DNA of 64,000 nt, taken from Cydia pomonella (lineage: Eukaryota > Arthropoda > Insecta > Lepidoptera > Tortricidae). Below, one piece after another: positions 20,813-32,975 of this stretch. The DNA is taken from assembly GCF_033807575.1 (NCBI RefSeq), contig NC_084705.1, positions 19,028,019 to 19,092,018 on the forward strand. Direction: 5' to 3'. A program made the translations under genes and the position numbers. A model generated the notes under the pieces. The model was not told where the DNA came from, did no database searches, and saw only the letters and a program-made list of their open reading frames with translations. Each line of letters starts with the position of its first letter. The first letter of the stretch is position 1.

Positions 20813-21156
20813 GTAAATCTAGGTTGACTGAATTAGAGAGACAATACCGCATGGCATTGAAAACAGCTGCTAATTTTCCGCGTAACACCTGGTCTGCGTA
20901 CTGGTGAAATTGACTATGTGTGTAAACAAGAAAGAGGAAAACCACTCTCCAAGCGAATGGCCCCACCTCGTATCCCTGTCATTTAAATGTATACATAGCT
21001 TTAGCGTGAGCCAGTTCATACCTGAACTGAGCCCCATTTACTTTACATTAGATCTTTTTGATACCTAAGACATATATGTAAAATAATACTGCTTGCGCTT
21101 GGCAGGCCATAACTCTGTATCTTTAATTATAAAAAATAAAGTTTTATTCTATTCTA
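20038..21156 (+). mobile_element. 5'-truncated Jockey-type LINE inserted in the right hAT copy
   Basis: TTCTACTACAAT at 20026-20037 and 21157-21168 is the target duplication. The insert starts inside the reverse transcriptase and ends with AATAAA, 'gttttatt' and a short (CTATT)n tail (21135-21156). Between the coding part and the tail, sequence to about 21130 is degenerate 3' coding or untranslated region. It was duplicated with the hAT, so the DNA transposon carried a retrotransposon copy as a passenger. Confidence 0.9.
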
Positions 21157-22159
21157 TTCTACTACAATTCAGCCTTTGCATGGATGCGCGCCGCGATAGA
21201 ACGCTATACGGGCTTCCATCCTTATACGAAGCTACAGACTCGCTCACACTAGGGCATCGATTTTATTCTTGCAGCTTTGCTATCAGTTTCGCACGGGAAC
21301 GCGGCGAAATAGGAGAGACTCAGCTTTTGAGCTTGTTTTTTGACACACTTGACAATTGGTTTCCAGTTCCCACTGCGTCCCTGATACATCCTACCCGCTT
21401 TGTTCTTAAATCCGACTCACGTTTCACCTGTTTATACAAGCTTTTATTTAACTTATTATTATTGAATGTTGTTAAACAGTATCCCAACATGCTTGAATTT
21501 AACTTGCGATTTTCGTAAGTTGTTTTCAAATTTTGCAAATTATTTATTTGACCATCTCTCAACATATTTTGTTTTTAAAATTTCGCCTACTAGAGAAAAA
21601 TCGGTGACAATGCAATGTTATGTTGAGATCGACCCTTCAAGGATCGTCCTGATCTGATGATGGAAACCGAAGGTAAATATGTTAGAAGAAGAAAGACGTT
21701 AATGGCACCAATCATGGGACATTTAAGAGAAAATTTAGAGTGTTTCGATATTTCACCGACACCTGTAAAATTTCTACCGCTTTACGCTTTAAAAGTTATA
21801 TGTCGAATTTGGCCTTTATGTTTTCTATGTATTTAATGAGATTTTAAAACTACGGCAATTGGTTTCAATATTATTAACCAATTAAAACTGGTTTTTTGCT
21901 CCAGTCATGGGATGTATGGCGCCATTCATTTTTGAACTAACAAATATCAATGAAAAATTAAATTTAAGCCGCTCTTTAGGAGGTCGAGGTCTGTATTTTA
22001 TAACCGTAATAGAGATAGAATTAATTAAATGTTGTGATGGTACTGAATCCTCGGGGTGCGAGCCTGACTCGCAAGTAGCCGTTTTTTTTTAACCAGGGGG
22101 GCCCCGCGAGTTATTGTGCTAAGGGCCCCGCGCCTTCTTAATCCGCCCCTGCAATTTAC

Positions 22160-22642
22160 GCATCAATAAACACCAGATGGTCTTACCTTACTTAGGGCGT
22201 GAAAACCATCTAGCCGCAGCGTTTTAAAAATACCTTTTTTTAAGATAAGTTTACCTTACTTTGCCAATAAATTATAAGAAAAGGTAAAATAAAATACTTA
22301 TTACCCTATATGGTCATGCCGTTTACTTATATAATAACCTACAGTTTTATCCAGTCAAACTTTATTTTAAATAAACAGTAGATATTCCTCCCCACATTGA
22401 CCTTAAATCGTTTATATCAGCTAAATTCACCAAATACCGGTAAGCTGTGGTTTTGACAGGTGCCAGAACGAACTACAATAGATTTCGCAGGTGCTTAATG
22501 GGTTGAATAACGGCGTGGCAGCGGTAATACGATATTTGTAATAAAATTGAATTTACGAATCTAAACTTAGAAATGTATTCAATATTTGATTTGCAAATTA
22601 AAAGCTATAAATTTAATATTAGTGGGTAAATTTCCACACAAA
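22160..22642. other. Spacer, no gene seen
   Basis: AT-rich, with no matched repeat in the window beyond short homopolymers. Confidence 0.4.
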
Positions 22643-22870
22643 TAGATAGATAGATAGAATACTCTTCATTGGCACACCTCAGTAAAAAGATACAAGAAAA
22701 ATAAACAATTGATTAAATGTAGAGGCAGACAACAGGCGGTCTTATCGCTATAAAGCGATCTCTTCCAGACAACCTTTGGGTAGCGGAATAGAGAAGTTAA
22801 TCGAATAAGTAGGTGTTGCTAAACCGTTATGAAGCCTACATTCACACACACAATTACAGTGAATAAACAT
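22643..22870 (-). repeat. LINE 3' tail with GATA microsatellite, copy 1
   Basis: It starts with (GATA)n at 22643-22658, then 'gaatactcttcattggcaca', 'gacaacaggcggtcttatcg', 'cgatctcttccagacaacct' and 'gttatgaagcctac'. All recur at 23487-23735. On the minus strand the (TATC)n lies at the 3' end, as for a retroposed tail. Confidence 0.65.
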
Positions 22871-23486
22871 TGATGATGTTCTCATCATACAAACTGTCAC
22901 AATTTATTACACAGAGCAGATCTTTAAGCTCGCGGGTGTCACCTGTAATAAAACAGAAAGTAGGCCGAGGTAAACAAGTTTCCTTGGGCTCTGTTATTTT
23001 ATTAAGACGCTATAAAAAGAAGGGTCTGAAACATACTGCGTACATGGTAATAATTTAGAATAAACCATAGACATATATATTATTTCGTAAAGACGGGCCT
23101 TACGAGCACTACGAAGGGGGCAATATATGGTTGTCAAAATCGCATTTAGTAACACCTCTGCGCTCGCTCAGTCGTGTGGCGAATTGCGCAGTGGAAGAGC
23201 GTCACGTAATGCCATTCCCATTTTTTTTACTGCGTCGTGAAATTGTGTAAAAACTTACAGAAAATCAAATACACTTATGAGATTTCATATCATCAGTAAA
23301 TCATTTCAGATTACATTAATTTCTTGCTTAAAACAAATTTTAAGCGATCATTTTTATCATAAGAGGACGTCCTGCATTAGCAATCTAGTGCACCAAAATT
23401 CTATAAAAAAAGTACCTACTGTATGTTTTTTTTATAATTCCATATTAATTTAAATTGTTTTTTATTTATTTAATGCATGTCAGTTA

Positions 23487-23735
23487 TAAGATAGACAGAT
23501 AGAATATTCTTTATTGGCACACCTCAGTAAAATATACAGCTTAAAGAAAAAACAATTGATTAGTGATAGAAGCAGACAACAGGCGGTCTTATCGCTAAAG
23601 AGCGATCTCTTCCAGACAACCTTTGGGTAGCGGAAACAAAAACAATTAATCAAAAAGAGTAGGTGTTGCAAAAAACGTTATGAAGCCTACTTTCATAAAC
23701 ACAATTAAGGTCAATAAACATACACGTATAAGAAA
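23487..23735 (-). repeat. LINE 3' tail, copy 2
   Basis: Second copy of the 22643-22870 repeat in the same orientation, with 'gacagatagaatattcttta' at its left and 'tttgggtagcggaa' in the middle. Small indels distinguish the two. The short Leu/Tyr-rich frames across it are not genes. Confidence 0.65.
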
Positions 23736-23939
23736 ATAAAATAGATATACATAAACATACATACATAATAAATATATCAGACACAAACAAAAATATACCA
23801 ACATATAACAGCAACATATCAACCACAGAGTAAAAAATAACTATGTATTTCAAACACTAAGGGAGAGATAGGTAATGTTATTTAAGTATTTTTTTTAATA
23901 CAGCACGAGATAGAGCGCGTTTAATGTAAGATGTAATGT

Positions 23940-24127
23940 TTTGAAAAGATGTGTCCCGCCGAGTTTCTTGCCGGTCCCATATTGGGATACACTCCTACAA
24001 TTTAGGAAGGATTTAAATCTTCTCGGGTCAGAGGTGTAGGATTAGAGCCGGCGTAGCTTTATTTGATGTTCATAAACGCATTGTAATATGCCTACTTGGA
24101 AAATAAACTCTTTATCTTTATCATTAT
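23940..24127 (+). repeat. LINE 3' untranslated tail
   Basis: 'tgtcccgccgagtttcttgc' followed by 'cgggtcagaggtgtaggatt' and ending 'aaataaactctttatcttta' with a TTTATC tail. I recognise this as the conserved 3' end of a lepidopteran non-LTR family; no coding part remains. Confidence 0.6.
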
Positions 24128-24548
24128 GACGATCGGTTGACCTTGCTCGGCGCTAGATGCAATGCGGCGAAAACATAAAAAAACACATGTTATAGTAGAC
24201 TGCACTATCTCTTCCAAAAAACGTGCCGGCGAGATAGCCCGAGGGAGACTTCTGCTATTACCATATATATTAAAACAAATATATTTTTTATTGGTAAGGT
24301 AGGTAGGCTAGTTTATTAACTCACTTAAAAATTGTCCTTTTAAATGTTGACATTCAGTACAAATCAAGCTTCTCTCGTTATAAAGTATTTTGTATGTAAG
24401 TAATAAAAAAAGAATGTACTCATCTAATACATTTTAATATGTGTTGACTCCCACTTATTCCTACTTAATGTTCTTAAGTGAAGTTATTTAAGATTTAAAG
24501 TTCCTTTGGATATCCTAAAGTATTTAGGTATATGTATCAGATGAATCA

Positions 24549-24773
24549 ATGCTTATTATGAGATTAACAACTAAAACTAATTTAAACAAATTAAAAAGTA
24601 AGCAAGTAAGATTCCTAAAACTGTTAGTTAATAATAATAAAACTAAAGATAAAAATAAAAAAGATTATAGAAATTTGTTCAAAATATGTAATATTCTTCC
24701 GGTGAGCCTTAAGCATAAATATTTAGAGATAGAAAGAAAGAGATATTTATTTGCATACCAGTATGATACATAG
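24549..24773 (+). pseudogene. Possible LINE ORF2 C-terminal remnant
   Basis: The frame contains Ser-Lys-Gln-Val-Arg-Phe-Leu-Lys-Leu-Leu, then Tyr-Arg-Asn-Leu-Phe-Lys-Ile-Cys-Asn-Ile-Leu-Pro-Val. This resembles the K/RxxRxI...LF..L.ILP pattern after reverse-transcriptase domains of CR1/L2/Jockey-type elements. It is very Lys/Asn-rich, as expected in AT-rich DNA, and could be chance. Confidence 0.35.
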
Positions 24774-25766
24774 GTACATAATAAGTTACTATAATAAACT
24801 AGCAAACAAGAACAAGTTAATAAACTAGCACGGCAAAAACGATAATAATGACATCTATAATAATAAAAATAGTAGCATGGATTGTTTAGCTGTAGCAACA
24901 ATGATAACATTTATTCCAGCGAACGAAAAAAACATAGAAAACTAATGTCAAACAAAATATCAGCGTAAAAGTGGCCCCACTATTAAAACACGCAATACTC
25001 ATAACGGACCAATTGCAACTCGTCCAAGTTTAGGTCTTGTTTCTTTCGACGAAACTTCATTTGACCATGATTAGTCAATTTAAACCACCCAAACTACGAT
25101 TGGTCTATTATAATAAAATGAGGCGCTGTGATTGGCAGTAGCGTTGTCACTTGAAAATACAAGACAATGAAACCCAACTCTAAGTAGACGGTTTCATGCA
25201 ATATAGAACATGTTATAAATGCAATATTTGTGTATGATATTTTTTTTTAATGTATTAAAATACAGGCTTATTATTTGTTCGTTTATCGCACGTGTTTAAA
25301 GGCAATGAAGCCTTCGAACCAATTAATACATTGTAACTACCCGACAACATTAAAAATATTCATAATGATCAGACATTCTTTGCGAAAGTAAAAAAATTGG
25401 CTGACCACAAATCCATTTTACGATATGTCGGAATATTATAATAATAATTCAATTTAATTTTAATGTAATGTTTTAATTTTAACTATGTAAATTGTATTGA
25501 TTATTTATTACGTGTTATTTATTGTTTTTATTTTACTCTTTTTTTGATGATAATTATTTTGATGAATTGTGTTTTAACTGTCATACTTATTAATATTACA
25601 CCAATGACTGGTAAAATTTTAATTTTATGAATAAATGAAAATGAATATCGTTCATCTTATAAGGTACCTGCGACGTTTAGTTAGGTGTCACAGAAATATG
25701 TCAGATATAAATTATGTAATGTAAATTTGATAGGTCAAAATTGAAAAAAAAAGACAGCTGGTATTT

Positions 25767-26425
25767 GGGATTTCTAAATTTTGCTCTGATGTAAATGAAA
25801 ACCGATATCTGAGGATCCGCGAGGCCTTTTATTATGAATTTGAGATCAAAATTAAAAACAACCCGTAGCAGGTTTGAATTTTAGTTTTTTCATCCGATCA
25901 AGATCAAAATCGATATCGGAGTATGAGAGGACCTTTATAACGAATAGTTGGTCAAACATGAAAAAAAAATACGATCGTCATTTTGGATTTCTGCATTTTT
26001 CCTCTGATCGAGATGAAAGTCGATATCTGAGGATCCTAGCGGCCCTTCATTATAATTCTGAGGTCATATTTGGTAAAAGCGCCCTCCATCTTGAATTTCT
26101 CCATTTTGCTCTGACCAAGATGAAAATCGATATCTGAGGATCCAAGAGGACTTTTATAATGAATCTTAGGTCAAAAATGAAAAAAAAAAACGCCCACCAT
26201 CTTGGATTTCTTAATTTTTGCTCTGTTCAAGATGAAAATCGATATGTGAGGATCTGAGCTACCCTTCATTATGAGTCTGAAGTCAAATTTGGTAAAAACG
26301 CCCGACATCTTGAATTTCTCTGTTTTAACTCTGCCCAAGTGCCCAATATCGTGGGATTTTTTTATAAAGGTCCTCTAGGATCCTCAGATATCGATTTTCA
26401 GCTTGATCAGAGCAAATACGTATTG
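25767..26425. repeat. ~109-bp tandem array with an inverted terminal unit
   Basis: The landmark CGATAT(C/G) recurs at about 25803, 25911, 26021, 26128 and 26240, each preceded by 'gctctga..aagatgaaaat' and followed by 'gaggatcc..gag' and a 'ttataatgaatct.aggtcaa' stretch. The period is 108-110 bp. At 26375-26425 the core appears in reverse complement ('aggatcctcagatatcgatt' then 'ttgatcagagc'), closing the array. Units alternate between two variants ('gacctttataatgaa' and 'cccttcattatgaa'), suggesting a higher-order two-unit period. No coding function. Confidence 0.85.
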
Positions 26426-26429
26426 AACA

Positions 26430-27862
26430 CGTCGTCATAGGAACAGTTTGTATAGGAAAATATCATTATTGTTTATACTATTTTCCTCGCATTCTTTCCA
26501 TATTTTTTCACCGTTCAAACCATCCCTGGACCTAGAAATATTCCAATACCAAAAATAGCCAAATCGGTCCAGCCGTCCGCGAACTTAACGAAAAGTTATG
26601 AATTATGAATAGCAGCAAGATACCAGGACTTACTAAAAAGTACACATAAAAAACCTCCACCTAAAACGACGATTCGTATTTACTATCACAAATTTAAATT
26701 ATTAAAACAACAACCTGAACAAATTAAAAATGAAAGTTTCTTAATATGAATAGTTGTTTAAAATGCATGACATCAACCCCATATAAAACCCGTTTTGATC
26801 AAGAGAATTTAAAATAATATGATTCTAGCTAAACTATACGTGAAAAGTAATCCCATATTTTTTCCAGTGTTTGTTGGAACGACTAGCACATCATTTATCC
26901 GCACAATAAGGCATATTTATTTTGTTAAAGATATAATTTGAATAATTCATACTACGACTGTGACAACGGGCCGCCATTTGCAAACTAAATAGCTCCGCGG
27001 CACAATGTTGACGCCACGCCCGCTTCGGCACAATGTGTGTGGGGTCATTTTGCAGAGCTAATTCTTCATCTACCTATGTTTATTATCAATCGCTGATTTA
27101 TTCAATTTTCACTTCATTGTCGCCCTAAAGAAAGAAAGGGACTAAGGTCTCCCTCGATTCATTTTCTAGACACGTTTTTGGAGGCGAGAGTGCAGTCTAT
27201 TTTAATGTATGTCTCTGACCAAAGAGAATTGATTGTAAGTATCTTTGCTGTGACCATCGGCCACGTAGTTTACGCAGGATACAACAGATGGCGCTGTGTT
27301 TTGCTTAACGAGAATGTTCGGTCGGAATTGTATGCATGGGCTTATGTTTACTTTAGATCTATGGAATAAACAGTAAAATTCAAACTCATATAAATAAAAC
27401 ACGTAAATAAGTTTTTTCGTATAGGTACCTATGTGGGTACACGGCTTACAAACGGATAAGTAAAAGTAGAAATTATATTAATAGCAGCTAATAAGTAGTA
27501 ATTTGTTTTACAAGGGCGTAGAGTTGTTAACTCCTCGTGCTAATATTCATACCCGAGCAAGCGAATATACCAAAATCCAGCAACAGAAGATTTCTTAATA
27601 AATATGTTTAATCAATGAAATATTGTAGCATTCACATGGTGCCAAAGAGCTAACGTTTATAAGATGCGCTTGTGTGTCAGAATGTGAACGCACACCTAAT
27701 ACTTACATAATGTTGCCTGATTACGCTCAGTGGCTCCCTCAATAATTTTCTAGTCTTTTTTGTCTGACTTTATCTGATTCTAAACTAAACGAAATGTTCA
27801 TTAGATTTATTTCGTAATTTTTGTCAATTTGTATTTTTCTGATGATTCGTCGAGCATTTGTA
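26430..27862. other. Spacer with minor repeat fragments
   Basis: Around 26530-26600 a LINE-like end ('atagccaaatcggtccagcc') is seen. At 27513-27600 a short relative of family D occurs ('ttacaagggcgtagagttgt', 'tgctaatattcatacccgag'). Otherwise nothing recognised. Confidence 0.4.
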
Positions 27863-27863
27863 A

Positions 27864-28996
27864 TAAAAAAAAGCGGCCAATTGCGAGTCGGACTCACCCA
27901 TGAAGGGTTCCGTACATTTATGACGTATTAAAAAAAAAACTACTTACTAGATCTCGTTCAAGCCACTTTTCGGTGGAAGTTTGCATGGTAATGTAATATC
28001 ATATATTTTTTTTAGATTTTTCATTCTGTTATTTTAGAAGTTACAGGGGGGGACATACATTTTTTCACTTTGGAAGTGTCTCTCGCGCAAACTACCTATT
28101 CAGTTTAGAAAAAAATGATATTAGGAACCTAAATATCATTTTTGAAGACCTATTCATGGATATCCCACACGTATGAGTTTGATGAATTTTTTTTTTTTTT
28201 TTTTTAATTTTATGACGTATTAAAAAAACTACTTACCAGATCTCGTTCATACCAATTTTCGGTGGAAGTTTGCATGGTAATGTATATCATATATTTTTTT
28301 AGATTTCTCATTCTGTTATTTTAGAAGTTACAGGGGGGGGGGGACACAATTTTTTTCACTTTGGAAGCGTCTCTCGCGCAAACTATTCAGTTTAGAAAAA
28401 AATGATATTAGAAACCTAAATATCATTTTTGAAGACCTATCCATAGATATCCCACACGTATGGGTTTGATGATTTTTTTTTTTTAATTTTATGACGTATT
28501 AAAAAAAAACTACTTACTAGATCTCGTTCAAACCAATTTCCGGTGGTAGTTTGCATGGCAATGTATATCATATATTTTTTTTTAGATTTTTCATTCTGTT
28601 ATTTTAGAAGTTACGGGGGGGGGGGGGACACATTTTACCACTTTGGAAGTGTCTCTCGCGCAAACTATTCAGTTTAGAAAAAAATGATATTAGAAACCTC
28701 AATATCATTTTTAAAGACCTATCCATAGATACCCCACACGTATGGGTTTGATGAAAAAAGATTTTTTGAGTTTCAGTTCTAAGTATGGGGAACCCCCAAA
28801 ATTTATTGTTTTTTTTTTCTATTTTTGTGTAAAAATCCTAATGCGGTTCATAGAATACATCTACTTACCAAGTTTGAACAGTATAGCTCTTATAGTTTCG
28901 GAAAAAAGTGGCGGTGACATAATCGGACAGACAGACGGACATAACGAATCTATAAGGGTTCCGTTTTTTTGCCATTTGGCTACGGAACCCTAAAAA
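27864..28996 (+). repeat. 'ggttccgta' superfamily, form A with three internal tandem units
   Basis: Bounded by 'gcggccaattgcgagtcgga' at 27873 and 'ggctacggaaccctaaaa' at 28996. The inside contains three tandem copies of a ~280-bp unit starting 'tatgacgtattaaaaa' at about 27919, 28211 and 28490. Each unit has 'ctagatctcgttcaaacca', 'ggtggaagtttgcatgg', a G-run of variable length, 'ggaagtgtctctcgcgcaaa' and 'gatatcccacacgtatg'. The element at 35487 has two units and that at 50214 has one. The final ~200 bp are shared by all three. Confidence 0.85.
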
Positions 28997-29484
28997 TAAG
29001 CAAGAAAAATTAAGGAAGAAGACAGCTAAATCATCTCTCAAAACTTGGTACCAAATTAATAAACAACTCCGAACTCACTAGACATTATTTCAACTAGCAA
29101 TCTCGTGAAATTTCCTCCAGTCTGCCATTTTTCTCGTCGACATATTAATTTCGGGTCCCCCGCCTTATAAAACCCTTCTTAACTGCTGCTTGTATTTTTC
29201 ATAGTAATTGCTAGAGAATGGAGGATGCTGGTAATAATTTATCACCTTATTGTGTTGCGAAGAATGTCTGATACTTTGGAAGTAAAAATTTCATGCCGGA
29301 TATGAATAAATATTAAGAGGAAAGAGGATCGATTCTCCATACAAACGTAGTTCTCATTTTCCTCCCTGGATATTGACATTATGGAAAATATTTTTACAGA
29401 TTTTTATGTGTTTTAGTCATAGTTTAGTTTAAAGTTAGGAGCGAAAAACAGGTTTCATAAAAAAAATTAAATGTTACAAATAAT
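28997..29484. other. Spacer, no gene seen
   Basis: Contains one copy of a short dispersed motif, 'ccatacaaacgtagttctca' (29338), seen also near 30545, 45205, 51900 and 56900. Confidence 0.4.
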
Positions 29485-29800
29485 AATAATAATTCAGCCT
29501 ATATACGTCCCATTGCTGGGCACAGGCCTCCTCTCATGTGCGAGAGGGCTCGGGCTATAGTCCCCACGCTAGCCCAATGCGGATTGGGGACTTCACATAC
29601 ACCTTTGAATTTCTTCGCAGATGTATGCAGGTTTCCACACGATGTTTTCCTTCACCGAAAAGCTAGTGGTAAATATCAAATGATATTTCGTACATAAGTT
29701 CCGAAAAACTCATTGGTACGAGCCAGGATTTGAACTTGAACCTGCGACCTCCGGATCGAAAGTCGGACGTCATATCCACTCGGCCACCACCGCTTTAAAC
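29485..29800 (-). mobile_element. tRNA-headed SINE (family 1), near full length
   Basis: Read on the minus strand from about 29797, the head has an A-box-like 'tggccgagtggatat' and B-box-like 'ggttcaagttcaaatcctgg'. Then come a body with 'tttcggtgaaggaaaacatc', 'gggctagcgtggggac' and 'gaggaggcctgtgcccagca', and a (TTA)n tail at 29486-29497. This is the layout of the Metulj-like SINEs I know from butterflies and moths. A 5'-truncated sibling is at 59565. The head is not a functional tRNA. Confidence 0.8.
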
Positions 29801-32690
29801 GTTCATAACTCTTATAATATTAAAAAATCTAAGTAGATCAAACGGTCGGGCATAGCTATGATTAATAGTACATTATGATACAAGTGTGCTAAGTTGGTCA
29901 TTATACACGAGGTGATATTGTCCGCGCGAGCTGCAAGCGAGCGCGCAATAAGAAAGCCGATGTGTGTACTGACCATAGCACACGCGTTTCATGCGACGTT
30001 TTTCAACACACTTGCGAGGAAATAAGAAACTTTCATATTTTAATTGTTAAATCTGTTAGTATGCAGTGTTGCATCCGTCATACTGCCTGCCGCCCCTCGC
30101 CCCGCTGCCGGCGGCCGGGCGGAGCGCTGACTCGCACCAGTCCACGTTGTAAAATCTACTCGACCAATTTATGAAGGCTCCGTTTCCATACATACTATTA
30201 GTCTAAAGTCAAAAGCATTTATTTGTCCAACATAGGTATGTATACATCAGTACAGGTCCCATATCATCGTATCACTATGTTGTGTCGTAAGGCGTACAAT
30301 TTTTCATTCATTGATTGTGACTGCATGCTGTGCACAAATAGCAATCAGTTACCTTCTTAACTCACTCGGATAATATAATGAAAAAGCACGAGTGGTATAA
30401 TATACTGGAAAAAGCACGCGTGTTCGTGTTTAATATTATAAGCCAAAAATCAGTGGAATAAAAACGTCATTTTGAGCAAGTGTGTTGAAAAACACATTAA
30501 ATTGTGTAAAAATATTTTCAATAATGTCTAGAGATGGAAATGGGGACTACGTTTGTATGGAAAGGCGGTTTCAGGGCGGTCGTCCCCTTTCTTCTTAACT
30601 TGATATTATAAATGTAATAAGAATAACAAGTGACGGCCAATTATTCTTTACAACAAACGCTAGGTTCCTAAGTAGGCTAGGTAATTGGGAAATACTGTAT
30701 CCGACATGTTTCCTTTGACATACCTATTACGTATATATCTAATTATAATATAATAGCATTAATTTGTACAAATACGATTATGAAGGTACTTTTAGTTTGT
30801 GATTGAAATAAGTAATTTGATTTTCTATCATGTTTGAATAAATATCCCATGAAATGATTTAATTAAGTATTACAAGTACCATATAATTCATAACTGTGTG
30901 CTGTTTTAAATATTGAGGTTGTTTTGTTTGTGTTATATAGGCGTTATAGCAGCCATACTGCGGCCCGCCGGGCTGCTTTAGGTGGCCTGCCAGGTGATCC
31001 TGGTATACGTAGATAGGCAAAACCGTCTTTGTGGCTCTCATAAAAAAAGGTTGAGTATGTACGAAGAAAAAACATACACTAGGCTCTGAATTTTCTGTAA
31101 CATACCTTCTATACTTAATGTTTTTATTTTCTCGCAATTATAATGAAAAACATAGTGAAACAAGTGACTATAAAAAAATGTGAGCTCGAGCCAAGCTTTC
31201 TAATATGTCAGTTCTGAATTTGACTAACCAACCGTTAACAATGTTGGCCATATCTCCCTTATTGCGCTATTATTATCATTGTTATTTTCTTTAGGTAAAC
31301 TATGGGACAGTTGTAATTTTCTATATATACCATCTAAGGAATAGGCCCCTGGACGATAATCAATTACCTATTCATGGAGCAAAATTATTTCACGAAAAGC
31401 AAAGTTACATTAGTCCACTTACAAAACTTCTAAGTCACCATACAATCGTCCAATAAAATCTAAGTTAACTGCTTAGATTGAATCCCAGGCTAGCAACTGG
31501 TGGCTGCCGGGGCGTCTGCTGTCCCTAGGGGTACCTGCGCCGGGTCGTAACGTTTGACAGGCGAAGGGGTAACTGCCACTTTGATGCTCGCCTGGGACGT
31601 CCCCTATAAGATCAGAGAGGATTGGACGTTGTCGTTAAGATTTTCCATCTGCATTGATGCGTGTACTGAATATGTACATTAATTAAATCTTGTTATCGCG
31701 GACATACGAAATAGGCAATTTTGTATTATTGGAAAATGCCATTTAACCACAATCCCACCTGTGTCGATTAGGTAGAAAATAGATTACCTAAATGGTGTTG
31801 GTATATTTGCCTTCAGATTTCAAAATGTTGGTAACCTGGGAATAGGTTTTAAGAAAGTGAAATCCACTACTTAGCTGTTCGTATTAGGAAGCCGGAAGCA
31901 AAACGTTTTATCCAGTCGCCATCAGCGGCCAAAGTGTTCACGATAATCTGATCAATAAAGACTCAATTATCGAGGCTTTAAAGTGCAATTTCAGATATTT
32001 TTGAGCACATGGGCCCCTCTGATATATCTGATGACCACTGTACGAATCAGCGGCAAAATAACAACGTAAGAAAATCCGCGCCTAGACCCAATTCCCATGG
32101 TGGCCATGGTGGCGGGACGAACAAGGCAGAATGATACGGATACTACGAATAGAGGCACCTCAAAAATATTTGCAGGCAAGCAGGAACTGTTCTGGCTGTC
32201 CTTTTCTTAATAAGCTTTACAATCAGTATCAAATAGTGAAGGCCGAAAGTGGCACCTTTAACGCACATTCTTATTTATATGATAACAAAGATATTGTGTT
32301 AGGATATATTTTGCTAATTTGGACGTTGCACGTGATTGCACTATCTGTACTGTAGATAAGCAATAGGGCGGGAATCGAGTTCTCCGAACGGCCGCTCCGC
32401 CACATGCTGCACTGCAAGCCTGTGCCGCATTTACACAGATCTTGAAAACTATTTGCAGCCGCATACGCTTGTACGCAGAATTTTAGGTTTGTTAGCGTAT
32501 TATCGTAATATTGAAACCATGTTAGCACGTTTAAATATTTAGTACCTGGGCGACCGAACTTTGCTCGGTTTTAACTATTTATTGTAATATGGTGGTGTAT
32601 AGGTGATAATCTTAACTAATTTTTTTTACTAAATTAAACTTGTCTAAAACAATAAAAATTAAAAAATTATATATAAACTTGAACATATAA
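29801..32690. other. 2.9-kb spacer, no supported gene
   Basis: The dispersed 'ggggactacgtttgtatgga' motif is at 30543. A GC-rich patch at 30075-30140 and another at 31495-31610 ('gggtacctgcgccgggtcgt') stand out but carry no recognisable domain. A cysteine-containing frame at 32271-32528 (-) is unassigned. No repeat covering most of this stretch was matched. Confidence 0.35.
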
Positions 32691-32696
32691 AAAAAA

Positions 32697-32790
32697 CAAA
32701 AGTTAGTCACCGGGCGAGATTCGAACCCGTAACACTCGTTTAGCAGTCCGCGTCTTAACCCGCTGGACCAGACGGACAGTGGCCGGCAAT
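32697..32790 (-). repeat. tRNA-like SINE head (family 3)
   Basis: On the minus strand 'gtctggtccagcgggttaag' is A-box-like and 'acgggttcgaatctcgcc' B-box-like, about 45 nt apart, in a ~72-nt tRNA-like layout. T-stem pairing is imperfect and the acceptor stem does not close, so a functional tRNA is unlikely. It abuts a LINE-like tail in the other direction (32870-32975). Confidence 0.45.
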
Positions 32791-32869
32791 ACGAAATTAG
32801 CGACCATATTCTGCGACGAAAGAAAAACGCATGAAAACTCGAAAACACGCGTTTTCCCAAACATAAGAC

Positions 32870-32975
32870 TAATCTAGATTGATTGTTTACCCCCAAAAAC
32901 CCCCATATACCAAATTTCAGCAAAATCGTTAGAGCCGTTTCCGAGATCCCGGAAATATATATATATATATACAAG
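32870..32975 (+). repeat. LINE/SINE 3' end with TA tail
   Basis: 'ccaaatttcagcaaaatcgt' and 'tagagccgtttccgagatcc' followed by a (TA)n run at 32956-32972. The 'aaatcgttagagccgtttcc' phrase ends many RTE-type elements and their SINEs in insects (memory). Confidence 0.5.

Larger units (their letters stand above)
19295..22151 (+). mobile_element. hAT-like non-autonomous element, right copy, with LINE cargo
   Basis: Begins CAGTGGCGGATTAACCG and ends CTTCTTAATCCGCCCCTG, flanked by a perfect 8-bp duplication CAATTTAC (19287-19294 and 22152-22159). This differs from that of the left copy, so the two inserted independently. The 18-bp TGCTAAGGGCCCCGCGCC occurs directly repeated near both ends (19330-19347 and 22117-22134), next to GGGGGGCCCCGCG blocks; these are likely transposase subterminal sites or hairpins. 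Apart from the LINE (20038-21156) the interior shows no recognisable gene. The frames at 19686-20003 (-) and 21093-21518 (+) recur in the left copy only because the DNA is the same. Confidence 0.95.

Noticed and set aside
12140..22151. One large palindromic mobile element or inverted segmental duplication
   Set aside because: Each arm has its own distinct 8-bp target duplication, so two separate insertions explain it better.
25767..26425. CRISPR-like array
   Set aside because: The repeat unit spans the whole period with no unique spacers, and the host is an insect.
32697..32790. Possible functional tRNA gene
   Set aside because: A and B boxes are present but T-stem and acceptor stem do not pair; better read as a SINE head. 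The same holds for 10305-10395 and 56060-56140.
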